Shown: one piece after another, positions 37,450 to 45,458 of the stretch
How positions within the stretch are numbered: position 1 is the first letter of the stretch
Layout of the letters: each line of letters starts with the position of its first letter
Assembly (NCBI GenBank): GCA_905205995.1
Contig: CAJLFU010000003.1
Coordinates: forward strand, 1 to 64,000
Origin: an uncultured Haemophilus sp.
GTDB lineage: Bacteria > Pseudomonadota > Gammaproteobacteria > Enterobacterales > Pasteurellaceae
Length of the DNA stretch: 64,000 bases
Direction of reading: 5' to 3'
Made by a program: the position numbers and the translations under genes
The notes under the pieces: generated by a model
Told to the model about the DNA's origin: nothing
What the model saw: the letters and a program-made list of their open reading frames with translations, nothing else
The model's database searches: none

Positions 37450-38733
37450 ATGAAATTGATCAAACGTGTTATGGGGCTATTTGTGGTGATGTTTGCATTT
37501 GCAAGCACAGCAATGGCAGAAGATGAAGTACGAATTGTGATCGATGAAGGTGTTGATGGGGCTCGTCCTATCGCAGTTGTTCCTTTCGCAGGTTCTGCAC
37601 CTGAAAATATTGGTCAAATTGTTGCGGATGACTTACGTAATAGTGGTAAATTTAACCCAATTCCAGTAAGCCAAATGCCACAACAACCAACGACTGCAGC
37701 TGAAGTGAAACCAGAAGCTTGGACTGCTTTAGGTATTGATGCTGTTGTGGTAGGTCAAGTGACCTCAACCGGTAGTGGTTATAACATTTCTTATCAGTTA
37801 GTTGATACTGTGGGCGCATCAGGTACGCCTGGTGCCGTACTCGCGCAAAATAGCTATACCGTGACAAACAAATGGTTACGTTACGGTGCGCACACTGTGA
37901 GTGATGAAGTATTTGAAAAATTAACTGGTATTCGTGGTGCATTCAGAACGCGTATTGCTTATGTAGTACAAAAAAATGGTGGATCACAACCTTATGAAGT
38001 TCGTGTAGCAGATTATGATGGTTATAATCAATTCATCGTAAATCGTAGCTCACAACCAATTATGTCTCCAGCATGGTCTCCAGATGGTAAACGTTTAGCT
38101 TACGTATCTTTTGAGAACAAAAAATCTCAACTTGTTGTACAAGACTTAGGTTCAGGTTCTCGTAAAGTAGTTGCTTCTTTCCCTGGACATAATGGTGCGC
38201 CAGCATTCTCTCCAGACGGTTCTAAACTTGCGTTTGCTTCTTCACAAGATGGTTTATTAAACATCTATGTAATGAGCTCAAATGGAGGAAAACCTACTCA
38301 ATTAACTAGCGGTGCGGGTAATAATACAGAACCATCATGGTCTCCAGATGGTAGCTCAATTCTCTTTACTTCAGATAGAAGCGGTTCACCACAAGTTTAT
38401 CGTATGAGCGCAAGCGGTGGTGGTGCGTCACCAGTAGGTGGCCGCGGTAGTGCGCAAATCAGTAGCGATGGTAAAACACTTGTGATGATCAACGGTAATA
38501 ACAACGTGGTGAAACAAGATCTCACAACTGGTAGCTCTGAAGTATTAAGTACATCTTTCTTAGGTGAAAGCCCAAGCATTTCTCCTAACGGTATCATGAT
38601 TATTTACAGCTCTACACAAGGGTTAGGAAAGGTGTTACAATTAGTTTCTGCAGATGGTCGCTTTAAGGCGAGCCTTCCAGGAAGTAATGGCCAAGTGAAA
38701 TTTCCTGCTTGGTCGCCATATTTGACTAAATAA
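37450..38733 (+). CDS. tolB: Tol-Pal periplasmic protein TolB
   Basis: Periplasmic beta-propeller that binds Pal and TolA and is needed for outer-membrane constriction. Signal peptide with cleavage after AMA (about residue 23), an N-terminal alpha/beta domain, then six WD40-like blades with repeated SPDGxxLAF motifs (for example [36 protein letters not shown]). The 427-residue length matches E. coli TolB (430). pal follows after 24 bases. Confidence 0.98.
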   Translation: MKLIKRVMGLFVVMFAFASTAMAEDEVRIVIDEGVDGARPIAVVPFAGSAPENIGQIVADDLRNSGKFNPIPVSQMPQQPTTAAEVKPEAWTALGIDAVVVGQVTSTGSGYNISYQLVDTVGASGTPGAVLAQNSYTVTNKWLRYGAHTVSDEVFEKLTGIRGAFRTRIAYVVQKNGGSQPYEVRVADYDGYNQFIVNRSSQPIMSPAWSPDGKRLAYVSFENKKSQLVVQDLGSGSRKVVASFPGHNGAPAFSPDGSKLAFASSQDGLLNIYVMSSNGGKPTQLTSGAGNNTEPSWSPDGSSILFTSDRSGSPQVYRMSASGGGASPVGGRGSAQISSDGKTLVMINGNNNVVKQDLTTGSSEVLSTSFLGESPSISPNGIMIIYSSTQGLGKVLQLVSADGRFKASLPGSNGQVKFPAWSPYLTK

Positions 38734-38757
38734 AAGAACTCATTGAGGAGAAATCTA

Positions 38758-39228
38758 ATGAACAAATTTGTTAAATCATTATTAGTTGCTGGTTCAGTAG
38801 CTGCATTAGCAGCATGTAGCTCATCAAACAATGACTCAGCTAGTAACGTTTCTGGCAACAACGGCCAAACTTTCGGTGGTTACTCTGTTGAAGATCTTCA
38901 ACAACGTTACAACACCGTTTACTTCGGTTTCGACAAATTCAACATCGAAGGTGAATACGTTCAAATCTTAGATGCTCACGCAGCATACTTAAATGCAACT
39001 CCAGCTTCTAAAGTTGTTGTTGAAGGTAACACTGACGAACGTGGTACTCCAGAGTACAACATTGCTTTAGGTCAACGTCGTGCTGACGCAGTTAAAGGTT
39101 TCTTAGCTGGTAAAGGTGTTGACGCTGGTAAAGTATCAACTGTTTCTTACGGTGAAGAAAAACCTGCAGTGTTAGGTCACGATGAAGCAGCATACTCTAA
39201 AAACCGTCGTGCAGTGTTAGCATACTAA
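38758..39228 (+). CDS. pal: Peptidoglycan-associated lipoprotein Pal (outer membrane protein P6)
   Basis: Outer-membrane lipoprotein that binds mDAP peptidoglycan through an OmpA-like domain and partners TolB. Signal peptide [10 protein letters not shown] with lipobox LAAC (Cys20), and the OmpA-C signature [16 protein letters not shown]. The sequence is close to the H. influenzae P6 antigen but with a different short linker after the lipidated Cys. I start at 38758 after GAGGAG; an upstream in-frame ATG at 38743 would precede this ribosome site. 156 residues. Confidence 0.98.
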   Translation: MNKFVKSLLVAGSVAALAACSSSNNDSASNVSGNNGQTFGGYSVEDLQQRYNTVYFGFDKFNIEGEYVQILDAHAAYLNATPASKVVVEGNTDERGTPEYNIALGQRRADAVKGFLAGKGVDAGKVSTVSYGEEKPAVLGHDEAAYSKNRRAVLAY

Positions 39229-39252
39229 TTTTTAGAGAATCTTGATTCTTAT

Positions 39253-39286
39253 AAAACGGAGAGCAATATGCTCTCCGTTTTTCTTT
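39253..39286 (+). terminator. Terminator of the tol-pal operon
   Basis: Thirteen-base stem AAAACGGAGAGCA / TGCTCTCCGTTTT with loop ATA and T-run. Confidence 0.88.
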
Positions 39287-39350
39287 ACCTAAAATTTTCT
39301 TAAAAATTGACGAGTATTCACGCAATTAGCACAATTTCTTCAGATTTTTC

Positions 39351-39378
39351 TTGCGTCAGAAAATAAAATCGGTATTAT
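39351..39378 (+). promoter_or_regulatory. Promoter of the tRNA-Lys cluster
   Basis: -35 TTGCGT (39351-39356) and -10 TATTAT (39373-39378) with a 16-base spacer, 23 bases before the first tRNA. Confidence 0.6.
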
Positions 39379-39401
39379 ACGCACCTGTTACGAAATGACG
39401 T

Positions 39402-39477
39402 GGGTCGTTAGCTCAGTCGGTAGAGCAGCGGACTTTTAATCCGTTGGTCGAAGGTTCGAATCCTTCACGACCCACCA
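39402..39477 (+). tRNA. tRNA-Lys (UUU), copy 1
   Basis: 76-base cloverleaf with acceptor GGGTCGT / ACGACCC, anticodon loop CTTTTAA (anticodon TTT, 39435-39437), T-arm GAAGG TTCGAAT CCTTC, and encoded CCA. Identical to copy 2. Confidence 0.97.
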
Positions 39478-39502
39478 CTTTTATTTCGAAGAATTCCCAG
39501 AT

Positions 39503-39578
39503 GGGTCGTTAGCTCAGTCGGTAGAGCAGCGGACTTTTAATCCGTTGGTCGAAGGTTCGAATCCTTCACGACCCACCA
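39503..39578 (+). tRNA. tRNA-Lys (UUU), copy 2
   Basis: Base-for-base identical to the first copy over all 76 positions, 25 bases downstream, with encoded CCA. A recent tandem duplication or concerted evolution. Confidence 0.97.
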
Positions 39579-39607
39579 TCCATTTATCAAATCATTTTTA
39601 GCCGGTT

Positions 39608-39680
39608 GGGTTGTTAGCTCAGTTGGTAGAGCAGCGGACTCTTAATCCGTCGGTCGAGAGTTCGATCCTCTCACAGCCCA
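39608..39680 (+). tRNA. tRNA-Lys (CUU), 3' end not CCA
   Basis: Complete cloverleaf with acceptor GGGTTGT / ACAGCCC (one G-U), anticodon loop CTCTTAA with anticodon CTT (39641-39643), T-loop TTCGATC and discriminator A. The three bases after the discriminator are TCA (39681-39683) instead of CCA. It would read AAG only. Maturation would need removal of TCA and CCA addition by nucleotidyltransferase. Confidence 0.9.
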
Positions 39681-39807
39681 TCAGTCAAAATCCTACTGAC
39701 TCTGATTTCTGAATAAATTTACAAAAAAAGTAAAATATTTTTAAATTCTTGACTATATTTGGCGGTTATTATGGTAGAATATCCACAACTTTAAGTCGGG
39801 CATAAAA

Positions 39808-40527
39808 ATGTTACAAAATATTCGTATTGTTTTGGTTGAAACATCACACAGTGGAAACATCGGTTCTGCTGCACGTGCGATGAAAACGATGGGATTATCC
39901 AATCTCTATTTAGTATCACCAAAATCGGTGGATGAACAATCTATTGCATTAGCCGCTGGCGCAGATGACCTCGTACGAAATGCCCAAATTGTCGATACTT
40001 TTGAGCAAGCAATAGAAGATTGCTCTTTGGTAATTGGTACCAGTGCGAGATTGCGTCATTTACAGAGTACGTTGATTGAACCTAGAGAATGTGCCGAGAA
40101 AGCATGTGCTCATCAAGGACAAGTAGCGATTGTGTTCGGTCGTGAGCGTGTTGGGCTTACAAATGAAGAATTACTTAAATGTCATTATCATTTAAATATT
40201 CCCGCTAACCCTGAATATTCCTCGCTAAATCTAGCGATGGCCGTACAGTTAGTGAGTTATGAAATGCGGATGGCATTTTTAGCTAAAGAAAGAACGGAAA
40301 GTACACTTTCTACAATAGAAAATATCTATCCGACAGCGCAAGAAATGGAGTATTTTTTTGCCCATACGGAACAGGTATATCAATCACTTGGTTTTATTCA
40401 AAATCAAGGGGTTATACAAAAGTTAAGACGGCTTTATAACCGTTCTTCTCTCGAAAAAAATGAATTAAATATCTTGCGTGGAATGTTAAGTGCGGTCGAA
40501 AAACGCCTTAATCTGCAAAAAGACTAA
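39808..40527 (+). CDS. trmJ: tRNA (cytidine/uridine-32-2'-O)-methyltransferase TrmJ
   Basis: SPOUT-fold methyltransferase that 2'-O-methylates residue 32 in several tRNAs. The 239-residue protein shows NIGSAARAMKTMGLSNLYLVSP (knot region), IVFGRERVGLTNEEL and LNLAMAVQLVSYEM, the three SpoU motifs. It lies just upstream of iscR in E. coli as well, and a good IscR box lies between them here. Confidence 0.94.
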   Translation: MLQNIRIVLVETSHSGNIGSAARAMKTMGLSNLYLVSPKSVDEQSIALAAGADDLVRNAQIVDTFEQAIEDCSLVIGTSARLRHLQSTLIEPRECAEKACAHQGQVAIVFGRERVGLTNEELLKCHYHLNIPANPEYSSLNLAMAVQLVSYEMRMAFLAKERTESTLSTIENIYPTAQEMEYFFAHTEQVYQSLGFIQNQGVIQKLRRLYNRSSLEKNELNILRGMLSAVEKRLNLQKD

Positions 40528-40550
40528 AATTGACTATCATAGTCAGATAT
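40526..40550. promoter_or_regulatory. IscR type 1 box upstream of iscR
   Basis: Contains GACTATCATAGTC, a perfect inverted repeat with the GACT-N5-AGTC core of the type 1 IscR consensus, flanked by A/T as expected. It lies 37 bases before the iscR start and begins in the trmJ stop region. IscR carrying a 2Fe-2S cluster would repress the isc operon through it. Confidence 0.75.
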
Positions 40551-40586
40551 GTAAACTATCCAAACGACGATTAATAGGGATGCTTT

Positions 40587-41042
40587 ATGAAACTTACATC
40601 TAAAGGACGATACGCGGTTACCGCAATTTTAGATATCGCATTACACGCAGGGACAGATCCAGTTTGTTTAGCGGATATCTCAGAACGTCAAAATATTTCA
40701 CTTTCTTATCTTGAGCAATTATTTGCAAAATTGCGTCGTGGTGGATTAGTAAAAAGCGTTCGCGGTCCAGGTGGTGGCTATCGTTTAGCTTTGCCAACTG
40801 ATCAAATTTCTGTCGGTATGGTGATCTCTGCCGTAAACGAGAACATTAATGTCACAAAATGCCTTGGAAAGGGAAATTGTAAAGGTGGAGTTGAATGTTT
40901 AACTCATACTTTATGGCAAGATTTAAGTGATCGCATTACTGATTTTTTAGATCAGATCACTTTAGCAGAGCTTGTAGAGAAAAAATCAGGAAAACATAAA
41001 GCTCACAAAGATTTTGATGATTTGGTTGTAGTCAACCAATAA
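40587..41042 (+). CDS. iscR: Fe-S cluster regulator IscR
   Basis: Rrf2-family repressor that senses Fe-S supply and autoregulates isc. The 151-residue protein has an N-terminal winged helix ([20 protein letters not shown]) and the three cluster Cys with spacing C-x5-C-x5-C ([14 protein letters not shown], Cys92/98/104) plus the nearby His107. It starts the Fe-S operon, with iscS 57 bases further on. Confidence 0.97.
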   Translation: MKLTSKGRYAVTAILDIALHAGTDPVCLADISERQNISLSYLEQLFAKLRRGGLVKSVRGPGGGYRLALPTDQISVGMVISAVNENINVTKCLGKGNCKGGVECLTHTLWQDLSDRITDFLDQITLAELVEKKSGKHKAHKDFDDLVVVNQ

Positions 41043-41105
41043 TAGGAAAGTAGATCAAAGTGCGGTCAAAATGATGGCATTTTTGGTAGTTATTTAGGAG
41101 TGAAA

Positions 41106-42320
41106 ATGAAATTACCAATTTATTTAGATTATGCAGCAACATGTCCAGTTGATGAACGTGTGGCTAAAAAAATGATGGAATATTTAACCATTGATGGTGT
41201 ATTCGGTAATCCAGCATCTCGTTCACATAAATTTGGCTGGCAAGCTGAAGAAGCCGTTGATATTGCACGTAATCAAATTGCGGATTTGATTGGCGCAGAC
41301 TCACGTGAGATCGTGTTTACTTCTGGCGCAACAGAAGCAGATAACCTTGCAATTAAAGGTGCAGCGCACTTTTATCAAACAAAAGGTAAGCACATTATTA
41401 CTTGCAAAACTGAACACAAAGCCGTATTGGATACTTGCCGTCAGTTAGAGCGTGAAGGCTTTGAAGTCACCTATTTAGATCCAGAAGAAAATGGTTTAAT
41501 CGATCTTGAGAAATTTAAAGCAGCATTGCGTCCAGACACAATTGTTGTGTCAATTATGCATGTGAATAATGAGATTGGCGTGATTCAAGATATTAAAGCA
41601 ATTGGTGAGCTTTGCCGTGCAAACAAAACCATTTTCCACGTAGATGCAACACAAAGTGTAGGTAAAGTCGAAATCAATCTTGCGGAATTACAGGTTGATT
41701 TAATGTCAATGTCTAGCCACAAATTGTACGGACCAAAAGGGATTGGTGCACTATATGTATGCCGTAAACCGCGTGTTCGTTTAGAAGCGATTATCCATGG
41801 TGGTGGTCACGAACGTGGTATGCGTTCAGGTACATTACCTGTACACCAAATTGTTGGTATGGGTGAAGCTTATCGCATTGCAAAAGAAGAAATGGATACT
41901 GAAATTCCACGTATTCGTGCTTTACGCGACCGTTTATACAATGGCCTTAAAGACATTGAAGAAACTTATGTAAATGGTTCAATGGAACACCGTGTAGCAA
42001 ATAATTTGAATATCAGCTTTAACTATGTTGAAGGTGAATCGTTAATGATGGCATTGCGTGATATTGCAGTTTCTTCAGGTTCCGCTTGTACGTCTGCAAG
42101 TTTAGAGCCATCTTATGTATTACGTGCATTAGGTCGTAATGATGAATTGGCACATAGCTCAATTCGTTTCACGCTTGGTCGTTGGACCACTGAAGAAGAA
42201 ATTGATTACACCATTAATTTAATGCATGGTGCAGTAGCGAAACTTCGTGAATTATCGCCACTTTGGGATATGTTCAAAGAAGGTATTGATTTAAACACTA
42301 TTGAGTGGGCAGCCCACTAA
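41106..42320 (+). CDS. iscS: Cysteine desulfurase IscS
   Basis: PLP enzyme that takes sulfur from cysteine for Fe-S clusters and thio-modified tRNA. 404 residues, identical to E. coli IscS length. The PLP lysine lies in [11 protein letters not shown] and the persulfide Cys in [12 protein letters not shown] start at ATG 41106 ([14 protein letters not shown]) after TAGGAG, not at the in-frame GTG at 41100. A GC hairpin separates it from iscU. Confidence 0.98.
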   Translation: MKLPIYLDYAATCPVDERVAKKMMEYLTIDGVFGNPASRSHKFGWQAEEAVDIARNQIADLIGADSREIVFTSGATEADNLAIKGAAHFYQTKGKHIITCKTEHKAVLDTCRQLEREGFEVTYLDPEENGLIDLEKFKAALRPDTIVVSIMHVNNEIGVIQDIKAIGELCRANKTIFHVDATQSVGKVEINLAELQVDLMSMSSHKLYGPKGIGALYVCRKPRVRLEAIIHGGGHERGMRSGTLPVHQIVGMGEAYRIAKEEMDTEIPRIRALRDRLYNGLKDIEETYVNGSMEHRVANNLNISFNYVEGESLMMALRDIAVSSGSACTSASLEPSYVLRALGRNDELAHSSIRFTLGRWTTEEEIDYTINLMHGAVAKLRELSPLWDMFKEGIDLNTIEWAAH

Positions 42321-42374
42321 TTTTCAAGGCGGCTTGACCGCCTGATAGCAACTTATTTAGGAAAGGAAAAGAAA

Positions 42375-42758
42375 ATGGCATACAGCGAAAAAGTTATCGA
42401 TCATTACGAAAATCCACGCAATGTTGGTTCAATGGACAAAAAAGATAATTCTGTGGGAACCGGCATGGTGGGCGCGCCAGCTTGTGGTGACGTTATGCAG
42501 TTACAAATCAAAGTAAATGACAGTGGCATTATTGAAGATGCAAAATTCAAAACTTATGGTTGTGGTTCAGCAATCGCTTCTAGCTCTTTAATTACCGAAT
42601 GGGTAAAAGGCAAATCTTTAGATGAAGCTGGCGCAATTAAAAACAGCCAAATTGCGGAAGAACTTGAATTACCACCGGTAAAAGTTCATTGCTCAATCTT
42701 AGCAGAAGACGCAATTAAAGCCGCCATTGCAGACTACAAAAATAAACAAGGTAAGTAA
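42375..42758 (+). CDS. iscU: Fe-S scaffold protein IscU
   Basis: Scaffold on which IscS builds 2Fe-2S clusters. The 127-residue protein has the cluster ligands Cys in GAPACGDVM (with Asp), YGCGSA and VHCSIL, and the LPPVK motif by which HscA recognises it. An inverted uptake-sequence hairpin (42762-42789) follows, before two inserted membrane-protein genes. Confidence 0.98.
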   Translation: MAYSEKVIDHYENPRNVGSMDKKDNSVGTGMVGAPACGDVMQLQIKVNDSGIIEDAKFKTYGCGSAIASSSLITEWVKGKSLDEAGAIKNSQIAEELELPPVKVHCSILAEDAIKAAIADYKNKQGK

Positions 42759-42761
42759 TCA

Positions 42762-42789
42762 AAAGTGCGGTCGAAAATGACCGCACTTT
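42762..42789. repeat. Inverted uptake-sequence pair after iscU
   Basis: Exact arms AAAGTGCGGTC (42762-42772) and GACCGCACTTT (42779-42789), loop GAAAAT, three bases after the iscU stop. It could act as a partial terminator, separating iscRSU from the downstream half of the operon. Confidence 0.8.
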
Positions 42790-42842
42790 ATACTTCATAT
42801 ATGAGCGTCGAGAAATTAAGCTCTTAGAAAGGTGCAGTTGTC

Positions 42843-43295
42843 ATGACGTTAGAGAAAAAAATTGCGATTGCTAGTGTGGTATTATGTTTGCTTACATCAC
42901 TTGCATTTTCCATTTATTTGGTATTTGTAGCTTCCTATTTGGATGAAGCAGAAACTTCAGTTCGGATTCAGATATTTTTTGGTATCCTAGCGTTGTCTTG
43001 GGGAGCAATGATTGCATCGTTTATTTTATATACGAGATTACGTAGTGCAGCAGTATCAGCGGCAGCTTTGCTTGCATTTGCTATCTATGTGCTACTTATT
43101 TATTTATTTGTAAAAGATAGCGCTTCAGATGGCGTATATATCTGGCTTGCATATTCTGTTTGGTGTGTAGTTTGCTTTGGATTATCAATTTTAATAGTGC
43201 TATTTAAGCCGACAATTTTTACTTGCTCAGCAAAATCAGCATTTTTCTCAACACTCATTATCAATGCAGCTTCTTTATCAATTGTGATACTTTAG
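42843..43295 (+). CDS. Four-helix membrane protein, first of a tandem pair within the isc operon
   Basis: A 150-residue protein of unknown function with four predicted helices (about 10-31, 43-63, 68-90, 103-122, plus a hydrophobic end). It is about half identical to the next gene, sharing MTLEKKIAIASVVLCLLT, MIASFILYTRLRSAAV and SAKSAFFSTLIIN. No catalytic or metal motif was recognised. It lies between iscU and iscA, where no such genes occur in E. coli. An AGGTGCAG site precedes the ATG. Confidence 0.75.
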   Translation: MTLEKKIAIASVVLCLLTSLAFSIYLVFVASYLDEAETSVRIQIFFGILALSWGAMIASFILYTRLRSAAVSAAALLAFAIYVLLIYLFVKDSASDGVYIWLAYSVWCVVCFGLSILIVLFKPTIFTCSAKSAFFSTLIINAASLSIVIL

Positions 43296-43313
43296 ACTGT
43301 GTAGGAACAATTT

Positions 43314-43793
43314 ATGTCTATGACATTAGAGAAAAAAATTGCCATTGCTAGTGTGGTATTATGTTTGCTTACACCACTTGTATTTTCCATTCATTTGGTC
43401 TTTGCAGATTCCGATTTGTTGGCTCAACCAGAACCACCTTTAGGTCAGATTCTGTTGTTTTTTGGTAGCCTAGCTTGGTTTACTGGCCCAATGATCGCAT
43501 CGTTTATTTTATATACAAGATTACGTAGTGCTGCCGTAACTTCTGCGGCTTTGTTGGCTCTTGCTCTTTATGCATTCCTTTCTTATTCACTTTCAAGAGA
43601 TGGTGTTCAGGACGGTAGCCTTATTTGGGTTATATATTTAGTTTGGGGTGCAGCTTGCTTTGTATTGTCAAGTTTAATTGTGCTCTTTAAGCCTGCAATT
43701 TTTATCCGCTCCGCAAAATCAGCATTTTTCTCAACACTCATTATCAACCTATTGGCGGCACCTTTAGCAATAATGATATTTAAAACTATGTAG
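43314..43793 (+). CDS. Four-helix membrane protein, second of a tandem pair within the isc operon
   Basis: A 159-residue paralogue of the preceding gene, with the same four-helix plan and the near-identical N-terminus MSMTLEKKIAIASVVLCLLT. The bases around its start (TGTAGGAACAATTTATGTCTATGACATTA) closely resemble those of iscA just downstream, so it may have arisen by a duplication that included the iscA start. Function unknown. It ends 9 bases before iscA. Confidence 0.75.
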   Translation: MSMTLEKKIAIASVVLCLLTPLVFSIHLVFADSDLLAQPEPPLGQILLFFGSLAWFTGPMIASFILYTRLRSAAVTSAALLALALYAFLSYSLSRDGVQDGSLIWVIYLVWGAACFVLSSLIVLFKPAIFIRSAKSAFFSTLIINLLAAPLAIMIFKTM

Positions 43794-43802
43794 GAATAGA
43801 TC

Positions 43803-44126
43803 ATGTCTATAACATTAACTGAAAAAGCAGCAGAACGAGTTCGCACTTTTCTTGAAAATCGTGGAAAAGGCATTGGTTTACGCTTAGGTGTGAAAACATC
43901 AGGTTGTTCGGGTTTAGGCTATGTGCTTGAATTCGTGGATGTGCTCAATGATGACGATCTTGTTTTTGAGCAGCATGGCGTAAAAGTCATAGTCGATCCA
44001 AAAAGCTTGGTTTATTTAAATGGCATCGAGCTAGATTACGTTAAAGAAGGCTTGAATGAAGGCTTTAAATATAACAACCCGAACGTGAAAGAGTCTTGCG
44101 GTTGTGGTGAGAGTTTCCACGTTTAA
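43803..44126 (+). CDS. iscA: Fe-S carrier protein IscA
   Basis: A-type carrier for Fe-S cluster delivery. The 107-residue protein has the three ligand Cys: TSGCSGLGY (Cys35) and SCGCGESF (Cys99, Cys101). It sits 9 bases after the second membrane protein and 9 bases before hscB, in the usual isc order. Confidence 0.97.
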   Translation: MSITLTEKAAERVRTFLENRGKGIGLRLGVKTSGCSGLGYVLEFVDVLNDDDLVFEQHGVKVIVDPKSLVYLNGIELDYVKEGLNEGFKYNNPNVKESCGCGESFHV

Positions 44127-44135
44127 GGAATAGAA

Positions 44136-44657
44136 ATGACCAATCCTTTTGCTATTTTTGATTTGCCCGTTGCTTTTAATGTTGATCAAGCCCTTTTGTC
44201 TGAACGCTATTTAGTGCTTCAAAAGAGCTTGCACCCTGATAATTTTGTTACGGCAGATGCGCAAGAACAACGTATCGCAATGCAAAAGTCGACAGAAGTT
44301 AATGATGCATTAAAAACTTTGAAAGACCCGATTCTACGCGCAGAAGCAATTATTGCATTAAATACGGGAAAAGCACAGGATTTAGAGCAAAAGAGCACAC
44401 AAGATATGGCATTCCTAATGCAGCAATTAGAATGGCGAGAAGAGCTTGAAAATATTGAGCAAAGCCAGGATGAAAATGCATTAGAATCCTTTGCGAAACG
44501 CGTTAAAAAAGAAACAAAAGAAATGTTGACCGCACTTGAAGAACAACTGAATGAGCAACAATGGTCAACTGCTGCACAGTTCTGTGATAAATTACGTTTT
44601 CTAAAAAAATTGGCGGATGAAATTAGCCAAGTAGAAGAACGTCTATTTGAATTATAA
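44136..44657 (+). CDS. hscB: Fe-S co-chaperone HscB (Hsc20)
   Basis: J-domain protein that brings IscU to HscA and stimulates its ATPase. The 173-residue protein has an N-terminal J domain with the HPD motif (LHPDNFV, about residue 32) and a C-terminal three-helix IscU-binding domain ending ISQVEERLFEL. A hairpin terminator-like structure follows (44663-44683). Confidence 0.96.
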   Translation: MTNPFAIFDLPVAFNVDQALLSERYLVLQKSLHPDNFVTADAQEQRIAMQKSTEVNDALKTLKDPILRAEAIIALNTGKAQDLEQKSTQDMAFLMQQLEWREELENIEQSQDENALESFAKRVKKETKEMLTALEEQLNEQQWSTAAQFCDKLRFLKKLADEISQVEERLFEL

Positions 44658-44662
44658 TCTTG

Positions 44663-44684
44663 AGGGCGTTTAATACGCCCTTTT
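44663..44684 (+). terminator. Hairpin after hscB
   Basis: AGGGCGT / ACGCCCT stem, five-base loop TTAAT, short T-run. Weak terminator between hscB and the DUF2625 gene. Confidence 0.55.
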
Positions 44685-44731
44685 CGCTATTGATAAATGG
44701 GTAATAGCCCTCATACTAATGAAACTCGATT

Positions 44732-45418
44732 ATGCAAACTTTAGAACAACTGACTGATGCCTCAAAATCTGCTTGGGGAACCATTTCCCAATGGATTGAG
44801 CATGCTCGTAATCATTGTGATGTGATTAAAAAAGATCAATCTAGTGCAGAACGTGAGCTTTTCACCATGCAAATGCCCACTTCTTCTCCAATGGGAGCGG
44901 TCATTTATGAAACTGGCGGCATTTTAATCCATCATGGTTGGTTGCGTATATTGGGGTCAGGCAGTTTTAAATTACCACGTGGATTAATGGACTGGAATTT
45001 CAGCAAATCCTTTAATCAATCAGGTGATAAACCCAAATATTTGCTCGTTGCAGACGATGTCATTGGTGGTTATTTTGCTTTAAATGGTGGCTCTTTAGGT
45101 TCTAATCTTGGCAAGATTTATTATTTTTCGCCAAAAGACTTAACTTGGCATGATTTAAATTTTACCTATACAGATTTCTTGGCTTGGGCATTAAATGGTG
45201 ATATTGAGGCATTTTACCAAAATCTGTTTTGGCAAAATTGGCAAGAAGATGTAAAACAACTCGATGGTAATCACATGATTGTTTTTACACCAGAGCTTTC
45301 AGAAAATAAGACGACTGATATTAATCAGCGTGAACGACGCGAAGTCAACATTGAAACCCATTACAATGCAAGTTTCACTGAACAAGATAAATTTGCACAA
45401 GCTTATTCAGTGGCATAA
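44732..45418 (+). CDS. DUF2625 family protein inserted between hscB and hscA
   Basis: Soluble 228-residue protein of unknown function. The central part, SSPMGAVIYETGGILIHHGWLRILGSGSFKLPR then DWN, matches the DUF2625 family. The C-terminal ~100 residues carry DLTWHDLNFTYTDFLAWALNGD, a segment like those in SMI1/KNR4-type proteins. hscB and hscA are normally adjacent, so this is an insertion. No catalytic motif was seen. hscA follows after 40 bases. Confidence 0.8.
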   Translation: MQTLEQLTDASKSAWGTISQWIEHARNHCDVIKKDQSSAERELFTMQMPTSSPMGAVIYETGGILIHHGWLRILGSGSFKLPRGLMDWNFSKSFNQSGDKPKYLLVADDVIGGYFALNGGSLGSNLGKIYYFSPKDLTWHDLNFTYTDFLAWALNGDIEAFYQNLFWQNWQEDVKQLDGNHMIVFTPELSENKTTDINQRERREVNIETHYNASFTEQDKFAQAYSVA

Positions 45419-45458
45419 CGAGCCCTTAACGAATTAATTATTAGAGATAAAAAGAGAT

